A DNA stretch of 36,504 bases from JAWXCM01 sp034408745. GTDB lineage: Bacteria > Acidobacteriota > Terriglobia > Bryobacterales > Bryobacteraceae. The notes below the pieces were generated by a model that worked only from the letters and a program-made list of their open reading frames with translations, had not been told where the DNA came from and made no database searches. Where the stretch lies: positions 1 to 36,504 of the forward strand of contig JAWXCM010000357.1 in assembly GCA_034408745.1 (NCBI GenBank), written 5' to 3'. This document shows, in pieces, positions 6,605 to 17,000 of the stretch (position 1 is the stretch's first letter; the number at the start of each line of letters is the position of its first letter). The translations under genes were made by a program, and so were the position numbers.

Positions 6605-9600
6605 ATGACGCTTGCTTGCCGATGCTGCGCGAAGTTGCGCGTTATACTTCGGGTACTCATGGGTTCCACCGAAGGAGGCGAGTTCGCAGCGTTGTTCGAT
6701 CGGCACGGTCGTGTCCCGCGTGTCTCCTCAGGGGCAGCTCTCCCGTCTCGTTCAGTCGGTAGCGGCCGGCGCTTCCAGTTCGTAACGTACATTCTGGCGG
6801 GCATGTTCTGTGTGAGTATCGCGTCAGCGCAGAGCGTGATCACTACCGTCGCTGGCACCGACTCCATATTCACAGGTGATAACGTACCGCCGCTCCAGGC
6901 GCCGCTTTCCGGCAGCCTTGGCTTCGGACTCGGCATCGACACGCAGGGCAATCTCCTCATCGCCGATGGCGGAAACCACGCCATCTACCGGATTGGCCGC
7001 GACGGGCTCCTCAGTACAGTCGCAGGTACCGGCATTCCTTCGTATTCCGGTGATGGCGGACCGGCCACCGCCGCTTCTTTCTCCTATCCGGAGACCATGG
7101 CCATCGACGCTGCCGGAAATCTGTACGTAGGCTCCATAACGGACAGCCGCATTCGAAAAATCACCCCTTCCGGCCTGGTTTCGACGGTCGCAGGCAACGG
7201 CCTGCAGGGCTACTCAGGGGATGGTGGGCAGGCCACCAGAGCTGCCCTGAACTACCCCGAAGGTCTCGCCGTCGATGCCGCCGGCAACCTCTATATTGCG
7301 GACACGCTGAATTTTCGAATCCGGAAAGTGACTCCCAGCGGCGTCATCACCACCGTCGTGGGAGGTGGCTTCTCCTTCTCGCTCGAGCCCGTCCGGGCCA
7401 GCGAAGCAGGCATCATACCCGTCGCACTCACGTTCGATTCCGCCGGAACGCTCTATTTCAGTGACCTGCTCCTGCGCCGCATTGCCAAACTCACGCCGGA
7501 AGGAACCGTCGTCACCGTCGCGGGCAACGGATTCGAGGGGCTCTCGGGTGACGGCGGCTCCGCACTGCGCGCCCAGCTGACCTGGCCGAGTTCTCTCGTC
7601 TTCGATACCCAGGGCAACCTGTTTATGGCGGAGAGTGGGGCCGGCACGGTCCGCGTGGTACGCCCCGATGGCACCATCTCCAAATTCGCGGGTAATGGCG
7701 CGGCGAAATATGGCGGCGACAACGCACCAGCCCTCTACGCAAAAATGAACCTGCCCGGACGTATCGCGCTCGACGCCTCAGGCAACTTGTTCGTAGCCGA
7801 CTCCCTGAATTACCGGCTTCGCAAAATAGACGCCAAAGGCGTGATCACCACGGTGGCGGGAACCGGACGTCCAGCGTCCCAGGGTGACGGGGATCGCGCA
7901 GAGAATGCCGATCTCCATTTCCCGGCAGGCGTCGCAGTGGATAAGGACGGAAGCGTCTATGTCTCCGAACAGATCCCTGGTTACATCCGCAAGATCCGAC
8001 GGGACGGCATCATCCAACGCATCGCCGGAACAGGCCTCGCCGACGCCCTGGGAGACAACGGTCCGGCCACACGGGCAGGTTTGAGCGCACCCACCGCACT
8101 CGTCGTCGACACCGGAGGCAACTTGTTCATCGCGGACTCCGGCAACAACCGCGTCCGCAGGATCGACCCCTACGGAGTGATCACCACAGTGGCCGGAGGC
8201 GGAAGACTGCTGGGCGACGGAGGCCCCGCCACCAGCGCCGCACTCCAGTTGAAATATGCCGAGTCCGCCGGTTTCGGCGGTGGCCTTGCCGTCGACGTAC
8301 AGGGCAATCTGTTCATCGCCGATACCTACAACCACCGCATTCGTAAGGTGACTCCCGCCGGCACTATCTCGACAGTGGCCGGGACCGGAAGATCTGGCTA
8401 TTCAGGCGACAGCGGTCCGGGCGTCAACGCGACGCTCAACACGCCTCAGGGCCTGGCCTTCGACAAAGACGGCAACCTGCTGATCGCCGATCAGACCAAT
8501 GACCGCATCCGGAAACTGACGCCCGGCGGGATTCTAACCACCATCGCCGGAACGGGCCGTCGCGACTTCAAAGGCGACGGCGGCCCCGCAATCAGCGCCG
8601 CGTTCCGCGCACCGAATGACGTACTGGTCGACCCGCAGGGCAACATCCTGATTGCCGACCAGTTCAACAACCGGATCCGCACCATACTCGCCGCACCGCC
8701 CACCTTCGACGTATCCGCAACGCCACTGCGGTTCAGCGCCAAAAGCGGCGGACCGGTCACGCAGCCGGAGTTATTGACAGTCAGCAGCACCCTTCCGGGT
8801 GTGCAATTTTCCGTAACGGCGAGCACGTCGGGTGGAGGCAACTGGCTTCAGGTCAATCCATCCTCGGGCGCCACTCCGCGGCTGATCGAGGTGACCGCCG
8901 ATCCCTCACAGGTCGCTCCGGGAACCTACACCGGTGTCGTCACGATCGCGGCTCCCACTGCATCTCCTCGCACCCGCACCGTCTCGGTCACTCTCGAAGT
9001 GACGCCGGGTCCCCCGCCGGAACTCAACGTCGACAGGCTGAATTTCTCGTTCACTTTTGCCAACGGTACGTCAGCCCGAAGCGATGTCATGCGCATTCTC
9101 AACACTGGCGGAGGCGTGGTCGACTTCACAAGCGAGGCACGAACCATCGCCGGAGGCGGCTGGCTGAAGTTGTCGGGCACGGGCGGACGGGCAACTCCCT
9201 CCAGTCCCGCAGTCCTGGCCGTCAGCGCCGATCCCACCGGCTTGCCTGCCGGAAGTTACCGCGGCGAAATCAGCGTCAAAGGTGCGGGAAAAACAGAAAC
9301 GATCGCCGTCACTATGACCGTCAGCACTTTCGACAAAGGACTGCTTCTCACCCAGGCCGGCCTGTCCTTTACGGCCGTGGAGAATGGAGGCGCAGTTCCC
9401 CCGCAGACCTTCGGCGTCCTCAATATCGGAAGAGGGCTGATCACCTGGACTATCAGTGCGTCGACGCTGTCCGGCGGCGACTGGCTTTCAATATCCCAGA
9501 CCAGCGGAGTAACGGAATCCTCGCTCGCAGTGCCTCTGGTCGGCGTTCAGGTCAATCCGTCTGGCCTCGCGCCCGGTTCCTACTACGGACTGGTCCGCGT

Positions 9601-11125
9601 CGACTACGGAATCGAACGGACTGACAACCCGGATGCCGCAAACAGTCCGCAGGTGTTGACGGTATTCCTCGAGGTCTTGCCCCAGGGCTCCGATCCCGGC
9701 GCGCTGATCCAGCCTGGCGAACTCGTGTTCACGGGCGTATCGGGGGGAGACTACCCTGGCTCCCAGGAAATTCTGCTGTACAACGTGTCCAGCTCTCCCA
9801 AGTCCTTCCGCTCCGTCATCTCCGACGGACAGGACAACTTCTCGCTCGCGGCCCCGCCACGCGACGGCACAATCCTGCCAGGTCAGCCAACGCGGATCGT
9901 CGTGCAGCCTCGCCTTGACAACGTGGCCCCTTCCGACGACCGCACGTCCCTGACTCTCCCGCCCGGGGTTTATACCCGCGAACTCTCGTTCCAGTTCTCC
10001 GACGGACGGGCACGCACCGTGCCTGTACGGCTGATCGTTGCGCCCGCAGGCACAGCGGTCACCACCAACAGCAAGGGACACCGGAGTGCGGTTGGATGTA
10101 CACCAAAACTGCTGGTGCCGTCCATGACCTCCCTCGGACAGTCTTTTGCCGTGTCCGCCGGATGGCCAGTAGCGTTGTCCGCCGAGGTTCGTGACGACTG
10201 CGGCAACACCATGGACGACGGCTTCGTCTCCGTCAGCTTCTCAAATGGCGACCCTCCTGTCTTGCTCGAACCGCTCAAACAGGGTAGATGGCAGGGCAGC
10301 TGGGCAGCACGCAACTCGTCGCGCACCCAGGTGACCCTGCGGATGGAAGCGACTCAGCCGCAGCTCCAGATTCGAGGCACCCGCGATGTCAGCGGCGATC
10401 TCAGGTCTGCTCAGGACGCTCCCACTACCGATAAGGGCCGGATCGTCAGCGCCGCCAGTTTGCAGCCTTTCGTCGCTCTCGCTCCAGGCAGCCGCATCGC
10501 GATTCTTGGCGAGCGGCTGGCTGAGAACAATGCCACTGCGGAATCCGTGCCGCTGCCGACCAGCCTCGCAGGAACCGAGGTCCTGATGGCGGGTCGTTCC
10601 ATGCCGCTGATTTCGGTCAGTCAGGGACGCCTGATCGCCGTTGTCCCCGCGGGCGTGAACGTCAACACCTCGCAGCAGATCCTGATTCGACGCGGTGTGA
10701 CGTTGTCCCGTCCCACTGCCGTCGATGTCGCACCAGCGCAGCCAGCCGTTTTCAAGGATGGCGACCGCGCGCTTGTAATGCATGCGTCCGCAACAGGAGA
10801 GCAGCAGGCCGTGACCACAGAAGCTCCGGCCCAGGTCGGCGAGGCGCTCGTTATATACAGCGCCGGACTAGGTCTGACGAATCCCCGGATCGCCGATGGC
10901 GACGCAGCCTCGCCGGATACTCCCGCACCGACCAGTGAGACAGTCAAAGTCACAATCGGCGGCATCGAGGCATCGGTGTCCTTCGCCGGCCTTGCTCCAG
11001 GGCTGCCTGCCATGTATCAAATCAACGTCACTGTGCCGGAAGGCCTCACACCGGGAAATGAAGTACCCGTGGTAATCGGCGTGGCGGGCCAAATCAGTCC
11101 AGCCGTCACCATCGCGGTCCGCTGA
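6605..11125 (+). CDS. Large secreted NHL-repeat protein with BACON-like domains and Solibacter-type C-terminal domain
   Basis: Up to 1506 residues. A hydrophobic segment ending SIASAQ near residue 75 looks like a signal peptide; the true start is unclear (6605, 6659 or an internal GTG), as no site has a good Shine-Dalgarno sequence. Residues about 77-695 hold eleven NHL repeats of about 56 residues with the consensus TTVAGTG..GYSGDGGPA...P.G.AVD..GNL.IADT.N.RIRK. Residues about 699-1140 contain four BACON/Ig-like sandwich units (for example FDVSATPLRFSAKSGG...GNWLQVNPSSG). A further Ig-like unit lies at about 1150-1260. The last about 230 residues (IVSAASLQPFVALAPGSRIAILG to the end) match the C-terminal domain first described in Solibacter. 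NHL propellers bind proteins, glycans or RNA; the ligand here is unknown. Confidence 0.88.
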   Translation: MTLACRCCAKLRVILRVLMGSTEGGEFAALFDRHGRVPRVSSGAALPSRSVGSGRRFQFVTYILAGMFCVSIASAQSVITTVAGTDSIFTGDNVPPLQAPLSGSLGFGLGIDTQGNLLIADGGNHAIYRIGRDGLLSTVAGTGIPSYSGDGGPATAASFSYPETMAIDAAGNLYVGSITDSRIRKITPSGLVSTVAGNGLQGYSGDGGQATRAALNYPEGLAVDAAGNLYIADTLNFRIRKVTPSGVITTVVGGGFSFSLEPVRASEAGIIPVALTFDSAGTLYFSDLLLRRIAKLTPEGTVVTVAGNGFEGLSGDGGSALRAQLTWPSSLVFDTQGNLFMAESGAGTVRVVRPDGTISKFAGNGAAKYGGDNAPALYAKMNLPGRIALDASGNLFVADSLNYRLRKIDAKGVITTVAGTGRPASQGDGDRAENADLHFPAGVAVDKDGSVYVSEQIPGYIRKIRRDGIIQRIAGTGLADALGDNGPATRAGLSAPTALVVDTGGNLFIADSGNNRVRRIDPYGVITTVAGGGRLLGDGGPATSAALQLKYAESAGFGGGLAVDVQGNLFIADTYNHRIRKVTPAGTISTVAGTGRSGYSGDSGPGVNATLNTPQGLAFDKDGNLLIADQTNDRIRKLTPGGILTTIAGTGRRDFKGDGGPAISAAFRAPNDVLVDPQGNILIADQFNNRIRTILAAPPTFDVSATPLRFSAKSGGPVTQPELLTVSSTLPGVQFSVTASTSGGGNWLQVNPSSGATPRLIEVTADPSQVAPGTYTGVVTIAAPTASPRTRTVSVTLEVTPGPPPELNVDRLNFSFTFANGTSARSDVMRILNTGGGVVDFTSEARTIAGGGWLKLSGTGGRATPSSPAVLAVSADPTGLPAGSYRGEISVKGAGKTETIAVTMTVSTFDKGLLLTQAGLSFTAVENGGAVPPQTFGVLNIGRGLITWTISASTLSGGDWLSISQTSGVTESSLAVPLVGVQVNPSGLAPGSYYGLVRVDYGIERTDNPDAANSPQVLTVFLEVLPQGSDPGALIQPGELVFTGVSGGDYPGSQEILLYNVSSSPKSFRSVISDGQDNFSLAAPPRDGTILPGQPTRIVVQPRLDNVAPSDDRTSLTLPPGVYTRELSFQFSDGRARTVPVRLIVAPAGTAVTTNSKGHRSAVGCTPKLLVPSMTSLGQSFAVSAGWPVALSAEVRDDCGNTMDDGFVSVSFSNGDPPVLLEPLKQGRWQGSWAARNSSRTQVTLRMEATQPQLQIRGTRDVSGDLRSAQDAPTTDKGRIVSAASLQPFVALAPGSRIAILGERLAENNATAESVPLPTSLAGTEVLMAGRSMPLISVSQGRLIAVVPAGVNVNTSQQILIRRGVTLSRPTAVDVAPAQPAVFKDGDRALVMHASATGEQQAVTTEAPAQVGEALVIYSAGLGLTNPRIADGDAASPDTPAPTSETVKVTIGGIEASVSFAGLAPGLPAMYQINVTVPEGLTPGNEVPVVIGVAGQISPAVTIAVR
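6831..8690 (+). repeat. Eleven NHL-repeat units, period about 168 bp
   Basis: The coding sequence repeats about every 168 bp (56 codons). Each unit encodes a blade with TVAGTG, SGDGGPAT and a GNL(Y/F)IADT.N.RIRK end. Units 4 and 7 are the most degenerate. DNA identity between units is moderate, so this is an old repeat kept by selection rather than a fresh duplication. Eleven blades are too many for one propeller and suggest a six-blade plus five-blade, or similar, arrangement. Confidence 0.8.
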
Positions 11126-11129
11126 AATC

Positions 11130-13955
11130 TTACTTCAGCTTCCGACGGATCCGCTTCTTCTCCGTGTCGTCGGCGGACTGCTCCAGAGCGGTGAGCCATG
11201 CGGCGGCTGCCTCCTTCACCCGTCCGCGCGACTGCTCAATATCCCCGAGCTGCTCGTACACCAGCGCATTCCGTGGCTGCGCCTGCAACGCCGCCCGCAG
11301 TTGTAGAACAGCAGCGTCGGCATTCTTCAGCTGCACGTAAACGTCAGCGAGTGCGCGTCTGGCAGCGACATACTCTGGGCGGAGCGCGACCACTTTTTCG
11401 TAAAAAGAGGCTGATTCCGCCGCGCCCCCGTGCGAAGCGAGCGCCCTTGCCAGACTGATAAGCGAGGGCAGGTAATCGGACGTTTTCGCCAGGTTCTGCT
11501 TCCACAACTCGACCGCTTCCGGGAATCGACGCTGGTCCTCGGCAATCACCAGGGCGAGGTTCTGACGTGCCGGCAGCAGCGCCGGGTTCTTTTCCAGCGC
11601 CTGCCGGTACAACTTCTCAGCCTCGGCCCGCTGACCGGTGGCTGCCCTCAGATACCCCAGCGCATTGTACGGCTCGGCCGATTCCGGCGACAGCTCGATG
11701 GCAGACCGATACGCTGCCTCGGCCTGCTTCGTCCGGTTCAGCCGCTGATAGATCAGTCCCAGATTGTAGGGGAGATACGAGTACCTGGGCGCCAGCCGGA
11801 TCGCCTCTTCATAAGAGCGTATAGCGGACCGGTAATCGCCCGTCTGCACGTACGCCAGAGCCATATTGTGCAGCGGATAAGGCCAGTACGGCGCGCGCTT
11901 CACAGCGTCCCGGAACGCCAGGATCGCCAGCTCATAACGCGCCTGCTCCAGATACGCGATTCCCAGCGCGTTGTACGAATAAGCTCCGGGGCTGTCCGCA
12001 CGAACCGCACGCTCCAGCAGACTGATCGACTTGTTGTAATCCTTGTCGAACAGCGCAGCCCTGCCCAGACAGAAATCTTCCCGCGCCTCCAGCAGCAGCG
12101 ATTCCGGTGTCAATAGCCGAGCCGTGCTGAAATAAGCCGCGCCGGTCATGAAATCCTCCCGAGCCTGTGGATTCTGATCTCCGGTCAGATACTTGAGCAG
12201 CACCTGCTGGCCCAGGTCCTCCAGAGCAACCCGCAGTCGATTCTCCTGAACCGCATAGTCTTCGGCAGGCAGTTGCTTACGCAGTGTCGCGAGCAGCGCA
12301 AATGCACCGTCTGGAACGTCAGGCAGAACCCGCTTCGCCGCCAGCGCCTGACTGAAGCCCTCCAGTATCCCCGGGCCGTTCGATCTGGATGACGCCGCTC
12401 CGCCCTGCAACGACCGCGTGGGTTCGTTGCCAGCCTGCCCGTCGCGGCTCGCGATCTGAATCGGTCCGTTGTAAGGATCGAGGCGAATTCCAGGCTTCGA
12501 CGTCACCGCCATGGTCGCCGTACCGGCATTCCCGATCTCCTTCGGGTTCTGCCGGGACGCAGTCGCCTGTTTCACCTTCTCCGAAACATAGTCGACGATT
12601 TCGATCGCATCGACAGCGCCGTTACGATTCGCGTCGGCCGCGCCATTCAGCGCATCCAGAAGGAAGTAGCTGAACGCACCGTGCCCGCCGCCAAACTGTG
12701 GGCCCTCCACCGCGACCTCGTCTTTTCTGCTCGCCAGCATGCCGAACATCTCACCCTCGTCGGTGAGATTCTCGACAAGCGTATTGATCCGGTTGCTGCG
12801 CGCCTGAACGGAACCAATCGCGCCCGCGCGGCACACGTCCACATACAGCAGCACGCGGCCCACATGTGCCAGTTCATCCCGGAACAGCTTCTGCACATCA
12901 CGCATCGGCAGCGCGGTCGACGCCAGATCCTGCGGATCCGCATCGTGCGTGATGATGTACCCGACGCCCTTGTCAGTCGTGGTTCCATGGGCCGCGAAAA
13001 ACAAAAGGACCGTGTCCTGCTTGCCGGCCTTGCGCTTCAACAGCGTGTCGAACGCATTCCTCACGCCCGCCAGAGTCGCCTGCTCATTGGTCAAAACCGT
13101 AATGTCCGATTCCGCCAGGCCTCCGCCACGCGGACTTCTCAGGTGTTTTTCGAACAGCAGAGCGTCCTCGTGCGCATACCGCAGTGCGGAGATCCGGTCA
13201 ATCTGGTACTTCGAGATCCCGACAAGAAGCGCGTACGTCTTGCCGGTTAGCGCATCTTTCCCGGCCGCGGCAGCCGGAGCCGCCGACGCTTCCTGCTGCT
13301 CATGCACAAACAGTCGGCTTCGAACCCACACCGCATCCGGATTTACAGACTGCACTCTCCGGTACTCCTGAATGGCGTGCTGCAACAGCTTGTACTTCTC
13401 AAAGACCGCGGCCCGCGCCACCCGTGCTCCCAGATCATGCTCGTTCGCAGCCAGTGCTTTGTCGACCGGCGCCAGCTCCTCCGCAAGGCTCTTGCGATCA
13501 CCCTCGCTGAGTTTCTCGATACGGCCCTGCAGATCGTCCGGCGTGACAGACTGCGGCGCCGACCGCGTTACCGACGCACCCAGATGCTGCTGGCTCGCCG
13601 TCGACTCGCGTTCCATCGCAGGCAGAACGCAAACATCCTGTTTCTGCACGTCCGAAAGCTGCCCCGTCTTGACGCGGAGTTGCTTCCGTTCAAAAAGAAC
13701 TTCACCCGTGCTCGCCACAGTCTGCGAAGACTTGCCAGGACAAAACAGGAATGTAGCCGAGCCCCCGTCGGCCACCAGCGCATCCCCGGCAAAAATGACG
13801 TCGCCCGATTTCGCAGTCAGAGGCAGCTCAGATCCCGACCGGCGCAGCTTCGCCGCTTTGGACGTCAGCACGAGTCCCACCGGCTGCTCCAACTCCTGCG
13901 CGCCCGCGAGCATTACTCCCGCCCAGACTGCTGCCCGGCAAAGTTTCCGCATCAT
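11130..13955 (-). CDS. Exported caspase-like protease (peptidase C14) with FecR-like N-terminus, EF-hand-type loop and TPR tail
   Basis: 941 residues from ATG 13955 (a second ATG follows at 13952). A signal peptide is likely (MMRKLCRAAVWAGVMLAGAQ). Residues about 25-112 resemble a FecR-type sandwich (LTAKSGDVIFAGDALVADGGSATF). The caspase fold spans about 238-480: YALLVGISKY begins the first strand, His323 is in FFAAHGT and Cys375 in YVDVCRAG, so the catalytic dyad is intact. A canonical 12-residue EF-hand loop, DANRNGAVDAIE, sits at 441-452 in the C-terminal half of the fold. Residues about 620-930 are tandem TPRs. The stop is four bases from the NHL gene stop (convergent), and the gene is divergent from the receptor. 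An exported, possibly Ca2+-controlled protease or pseudoenzyme scaffold is likely; substrate unknown. Confidence 0.88.
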   Translation of the reverse strand: MMRKLCRAAVWAGVMLAGAQELEQPVGLVLTSKAAKLRRSGSELPLTAKSGDVIFAGDALVADGGSATFLFCPGKSSQTVASTGEVLFERKQLRVKTGQLSDVQKQDVCVLPAMERESTASQQHLGASVTRSAPQSVTPDDLQGRIEKLSEGDRKSLAEELAPVDKALAANEHDLGARVARAAVFEKYKLLQHAIQEYRRVQSVNPDAVWVRSRLFVHEQQEASAAPAAAAGKDALTGKTYALLVGISKYQIDRISALRYAHEDALLFEKHLRSPRGGGLAESDITVLTNEQATLAGVRNAFDTLLKRKAGKQDTVLLFFAAHGTTTDKGVGYIITHDADPQDLASTALPMRDVQKLFRDELAHVGRVLLYVDVCRAGAIGSVQARSNRINTLVENLTDEGEMFGMLASRKDEVAVEGPQFGGGHGAFSYFLLDALNGAADANRNGAVDAIEIVDYVSEKVKQATASRQNPKEIGNAGTATMAVTSKPGIRLDPYNGPIQIASRDGQAGNEPTRSLQGGAASSRSNGPGILEGFSQALAAKRVLPDVPDGAFALLATLRKQLPAEDYAVQENRLRVALEDLGQQVLLKYLTGDQNPQAREDFMTGAAYFSTARLLTPESLLLEAREDFCLGRAALFDKDYNKSISLLERAVRADSPGAYSYNALGIAYLEQARYELAILAFRDAVKRAPYWPYPLHNMALAYVQTGDYRSAIRSYEEAIRLAPRYSYLPYNLGLIYQRLNRTKQAEAAYRSAIELSPESAEPYNALGYLRAATGQRAEAEKLYRQALEKNPALLPARQNLALVIAEDQRRFPEAVELWKQNLAKTSDYLPSLISLARALASHGGAAESASFYEKVVALRPEYVAARRALADVYVQLKNADAAVLQLRAALQAQPRNALVYEQLGDIEQSRGRVKEAAAAWLTALEQSADDTEKKRIRRKLK

Positions 13956-14008
13956 GTCCAACGTCTTCCCTGCTGTACTACCCGTGATTAATTCTAGGAT
14001 AGTAGTCT

Positions 14009-17000
14009 GTGCCACTTCTGCTTGTCATAGTTACACTCTGTGGGCTGTTCGTTGCAACGGCACAAACCACTGAGGGTTTGATCTCGGGCCGAATCACCGA
14101 CGCCTATACCGGAGCCCCCGTTCCCGGCGTCGCGATCTCGTTTCAAAACACCGCCACCGGTGTCGCCGGCAATGGCAGATCGGACACCTCGGGCTATTAC
14201 GCACTGCCCCTGCTCTCTCCTGGCTCGTACCGGGTGCGTGCCTCCGAAGCGCGGTATCAGGCTCAGGAAATGCATGAGCTGGAGGTGCCGGTAGCCGCCC
14301 GCATCGACCTTTCATTTCGCCTGCGACCTCTGACAGACGTGTGGGAAGCAGGGCAATACCGAACATTTATGCTGCCGGAATCCGAGGCTGTCGTGACGTT
14401 CTACGGCCCGGATGTCGACACCAGCCGCTCCGGCTCCTTCGAAGCAAACCGGCAGAACACGGGCCGTCTGGAATCCACAGTGTCCGAAGTAATCGACAGG
14501 CGCCAGTTGAGCGAGTTGCCGCTTGCCGGGCGCGATGCCTACGCCATGCTGCTAACTCAACCCGGCGTAACGGCCAGCAGCGCCACATCCCGCGGCCTCG
14601 GGCTCTCGGTCAACGGACAGCGCCCGTCCGCATCCAACTTCCTGCTCGACGGCATCGAGAACAACAACTACCTGGTCTCGGGTCCGCTGACAACCATCGC
14701 GCCCGAAGCTCTCCAGGAGTACCGGATATCGACGAACAACTTCACCGCCGAGTACGGCCGCACCAGCGGATTCATCGCCAACGCCGTCTCCCGCTCCGGC
14801 GACAGCGCCTGGCACGGACTCGCGTACTTCTACATGAAGAACGACATCCTCAACGCCAATGACTTCCAGCGAAACAGAAGCGGTTCTCCCCGCACGCCGG
14901 TGAAGGAAGCTCAGCCTGGTTTCTTCGTCGGTGGTCCACTTCGCAAAAACTCGCTGTTCGCTTCCACCGCCTTCGAATACCTCCGCTTCAGAGGACGAGA
15001 AGCACCCAGCGCGTTCCTCCTGCCGACCACAAGGTTCTCCGACTACACCACTCCGACCAGTCTCGCCACGCGGCTGCTGAACGCGTATCCCGCCCCGCGC
15101 GTCACCCTCGACGATCTCCCTGTGGCCGACCTGACCTTGTCACCCCCGTCCCGGCTCGACCTGAACCGATTCCTCGCCCTGCCGAGAGTGGATTACATCT
15201 CGCCTTCGGGCAGGCATCGCGTGGCCAGCCGCGTCGCTCTGTCCCGCCTCACACGTCCAAACTTCATCTGGACCCCCTATCCGGATTTCATCGCCCCCCT
15301 GCGTCAGACCGCCCTCAGCGCCGCGGCGACACTGACCAGCGCGATCACCGCGAGACTAACAAACCAGGCCCGTGCAGGATTCGGCTTCGACGACCTGCGG
15401 TTTGACCGGCCTCATCCGGAAATTCCCACGCTGGCGACATCGGACGGTACCGTCCTGCCCGGAAGCCCGGCTTTCTACAGCTTCCGCAACCGCACCCGCA
15501 ACTGGGAGTTCGCCGACAACCTGCTCTGGGCGCGAGGCGCTCATGTATGGAAGTTCGGTGGAGGCTTGCTCACCCGGTCCCTCGACGGCTACCTCACCGC
15601 CGGCCAGGGCGGGTTGTATCACTTCCAGGACGCGCCATTCTCTTTCGCAACAGACCGGCCCGGATACCTGCTGACGTCCCTGTCGCGTACCGCCGCCGGA
15701 GTTGTCTACCCGGACTTCAACCGCGAGTACCGGAATACGCAGTTCTTTCTCTTTGCGCAGGACAGCTATCGCGTCAATGGACGGCTTGCATTGAACTACG
15801 GGTTGCGCTACGAGAACTTCGGCGCCCCCACCAACGTCGGCGCCACGCGCGACGCAATCGTCGAACTCGGGTCGGGAACTTCCCTGCCCCAGCGGCTCGT
15901 GTCTGCGAAGCTGACCCTGCCCACCTCCGGGGATCGGCAACTGTACAGCCGCGACAACAACGACTTCGGCGTACGCGCAGGCTTCTCCTATTCTCTTCGG
16001 AAGGACGCCCGAACCCTGCTCAGAGGCAGCTACGGCATTTTCTACGACAGGCCGTTCGACAACCTGTGGCAGAACCTGCGTAACAATGACATCGACCTGA
16101 GGCAGTTCGACTTCACCGGAACCGTCCCCTACCTCAGCTCCGTATCGACCAACGTGGCCGCATCGCGAACGCCGGGCCGCTCGCTTTTCTCGGACCTGAC
16201 GTTGTATCAACCGGGCATTCGCACACCCTTTGTAAGCAGCTATTTCGCGGGCGTGACGCACCAGTTCACCAGCGCCTTCACACTGGAGGTGAACACGCTC
16301 GGCTCGTCGGCTAGAAAACTGACCACCACCGACCTCATCAACCGGCCGTTCAGCCTGCCCGGCGCCGTGGGAAGCTCGTCGAATCGGCTCGGTTACTTCA
16401 ACCCGACTCTTGGCGTCATGCACTACCGCGCGAATCAGGGCTCGTCAGACTACCGTGCACTCACCGCCGTCAGCCGATTTCGCTCCGAACGGGTGCAGGC
16501 CCAGGTCGCTTACACATGGAGTCACTCCATCGACAACCAGAGCGATGCGTTGACAGGCGAGTTCTTCAATCTCGATTTCACGGCCTTGTCGGGCGGCGAC
16601 AGCAGGCCGGACCGCGCCGCCTTCTCCCGCCAGTTCGACAGCCGAATCGATAGGGGTAACTCGGATTTCGACCAACGCCAAAACCTGGTCTTCTTTTCCG
16701 TCTGGGAACTCCCCCATTCCACCAGGGCAGCAAGGATTCTGCGCGGCTGGCGCGTGTCCCAGATGGCCGCCGTTCGCTCCGGAACACCCTACACCGTGTT
16801 CGCGAGAACCGCGGCGTCGCTAAACGAGACCATTTACAACAACAGGGCGGATCTCGTGCTTCCGCAAGACGCCACCCTCGCCCGGAGCGTGCCTGGCGGC
16901 AAGCTGCTGCTGAACCCTGCCGCCTTTCGCGACCCGGCTTCCGGCACCGTCGGCAACTCCGGCCGCAACGCTTTCCGCGGACCCGCGTTCTATAACCTCG

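Noticed and set aside
11121..11139. GCTGAA ... TTCAGC repeat at the facing stops of the NHL and first caspase genes
   Set aside because: Only six paired bases and no U-tract, and it mostly consists of coding ends; too weak to call a terminator.
15356..16423. 355-codon minus-strand frame inside the receptor gene
   Set aside because: Opposite a complete receptor with plug and barrel; the translation is Val/Gly/Arg-rich without motifs.
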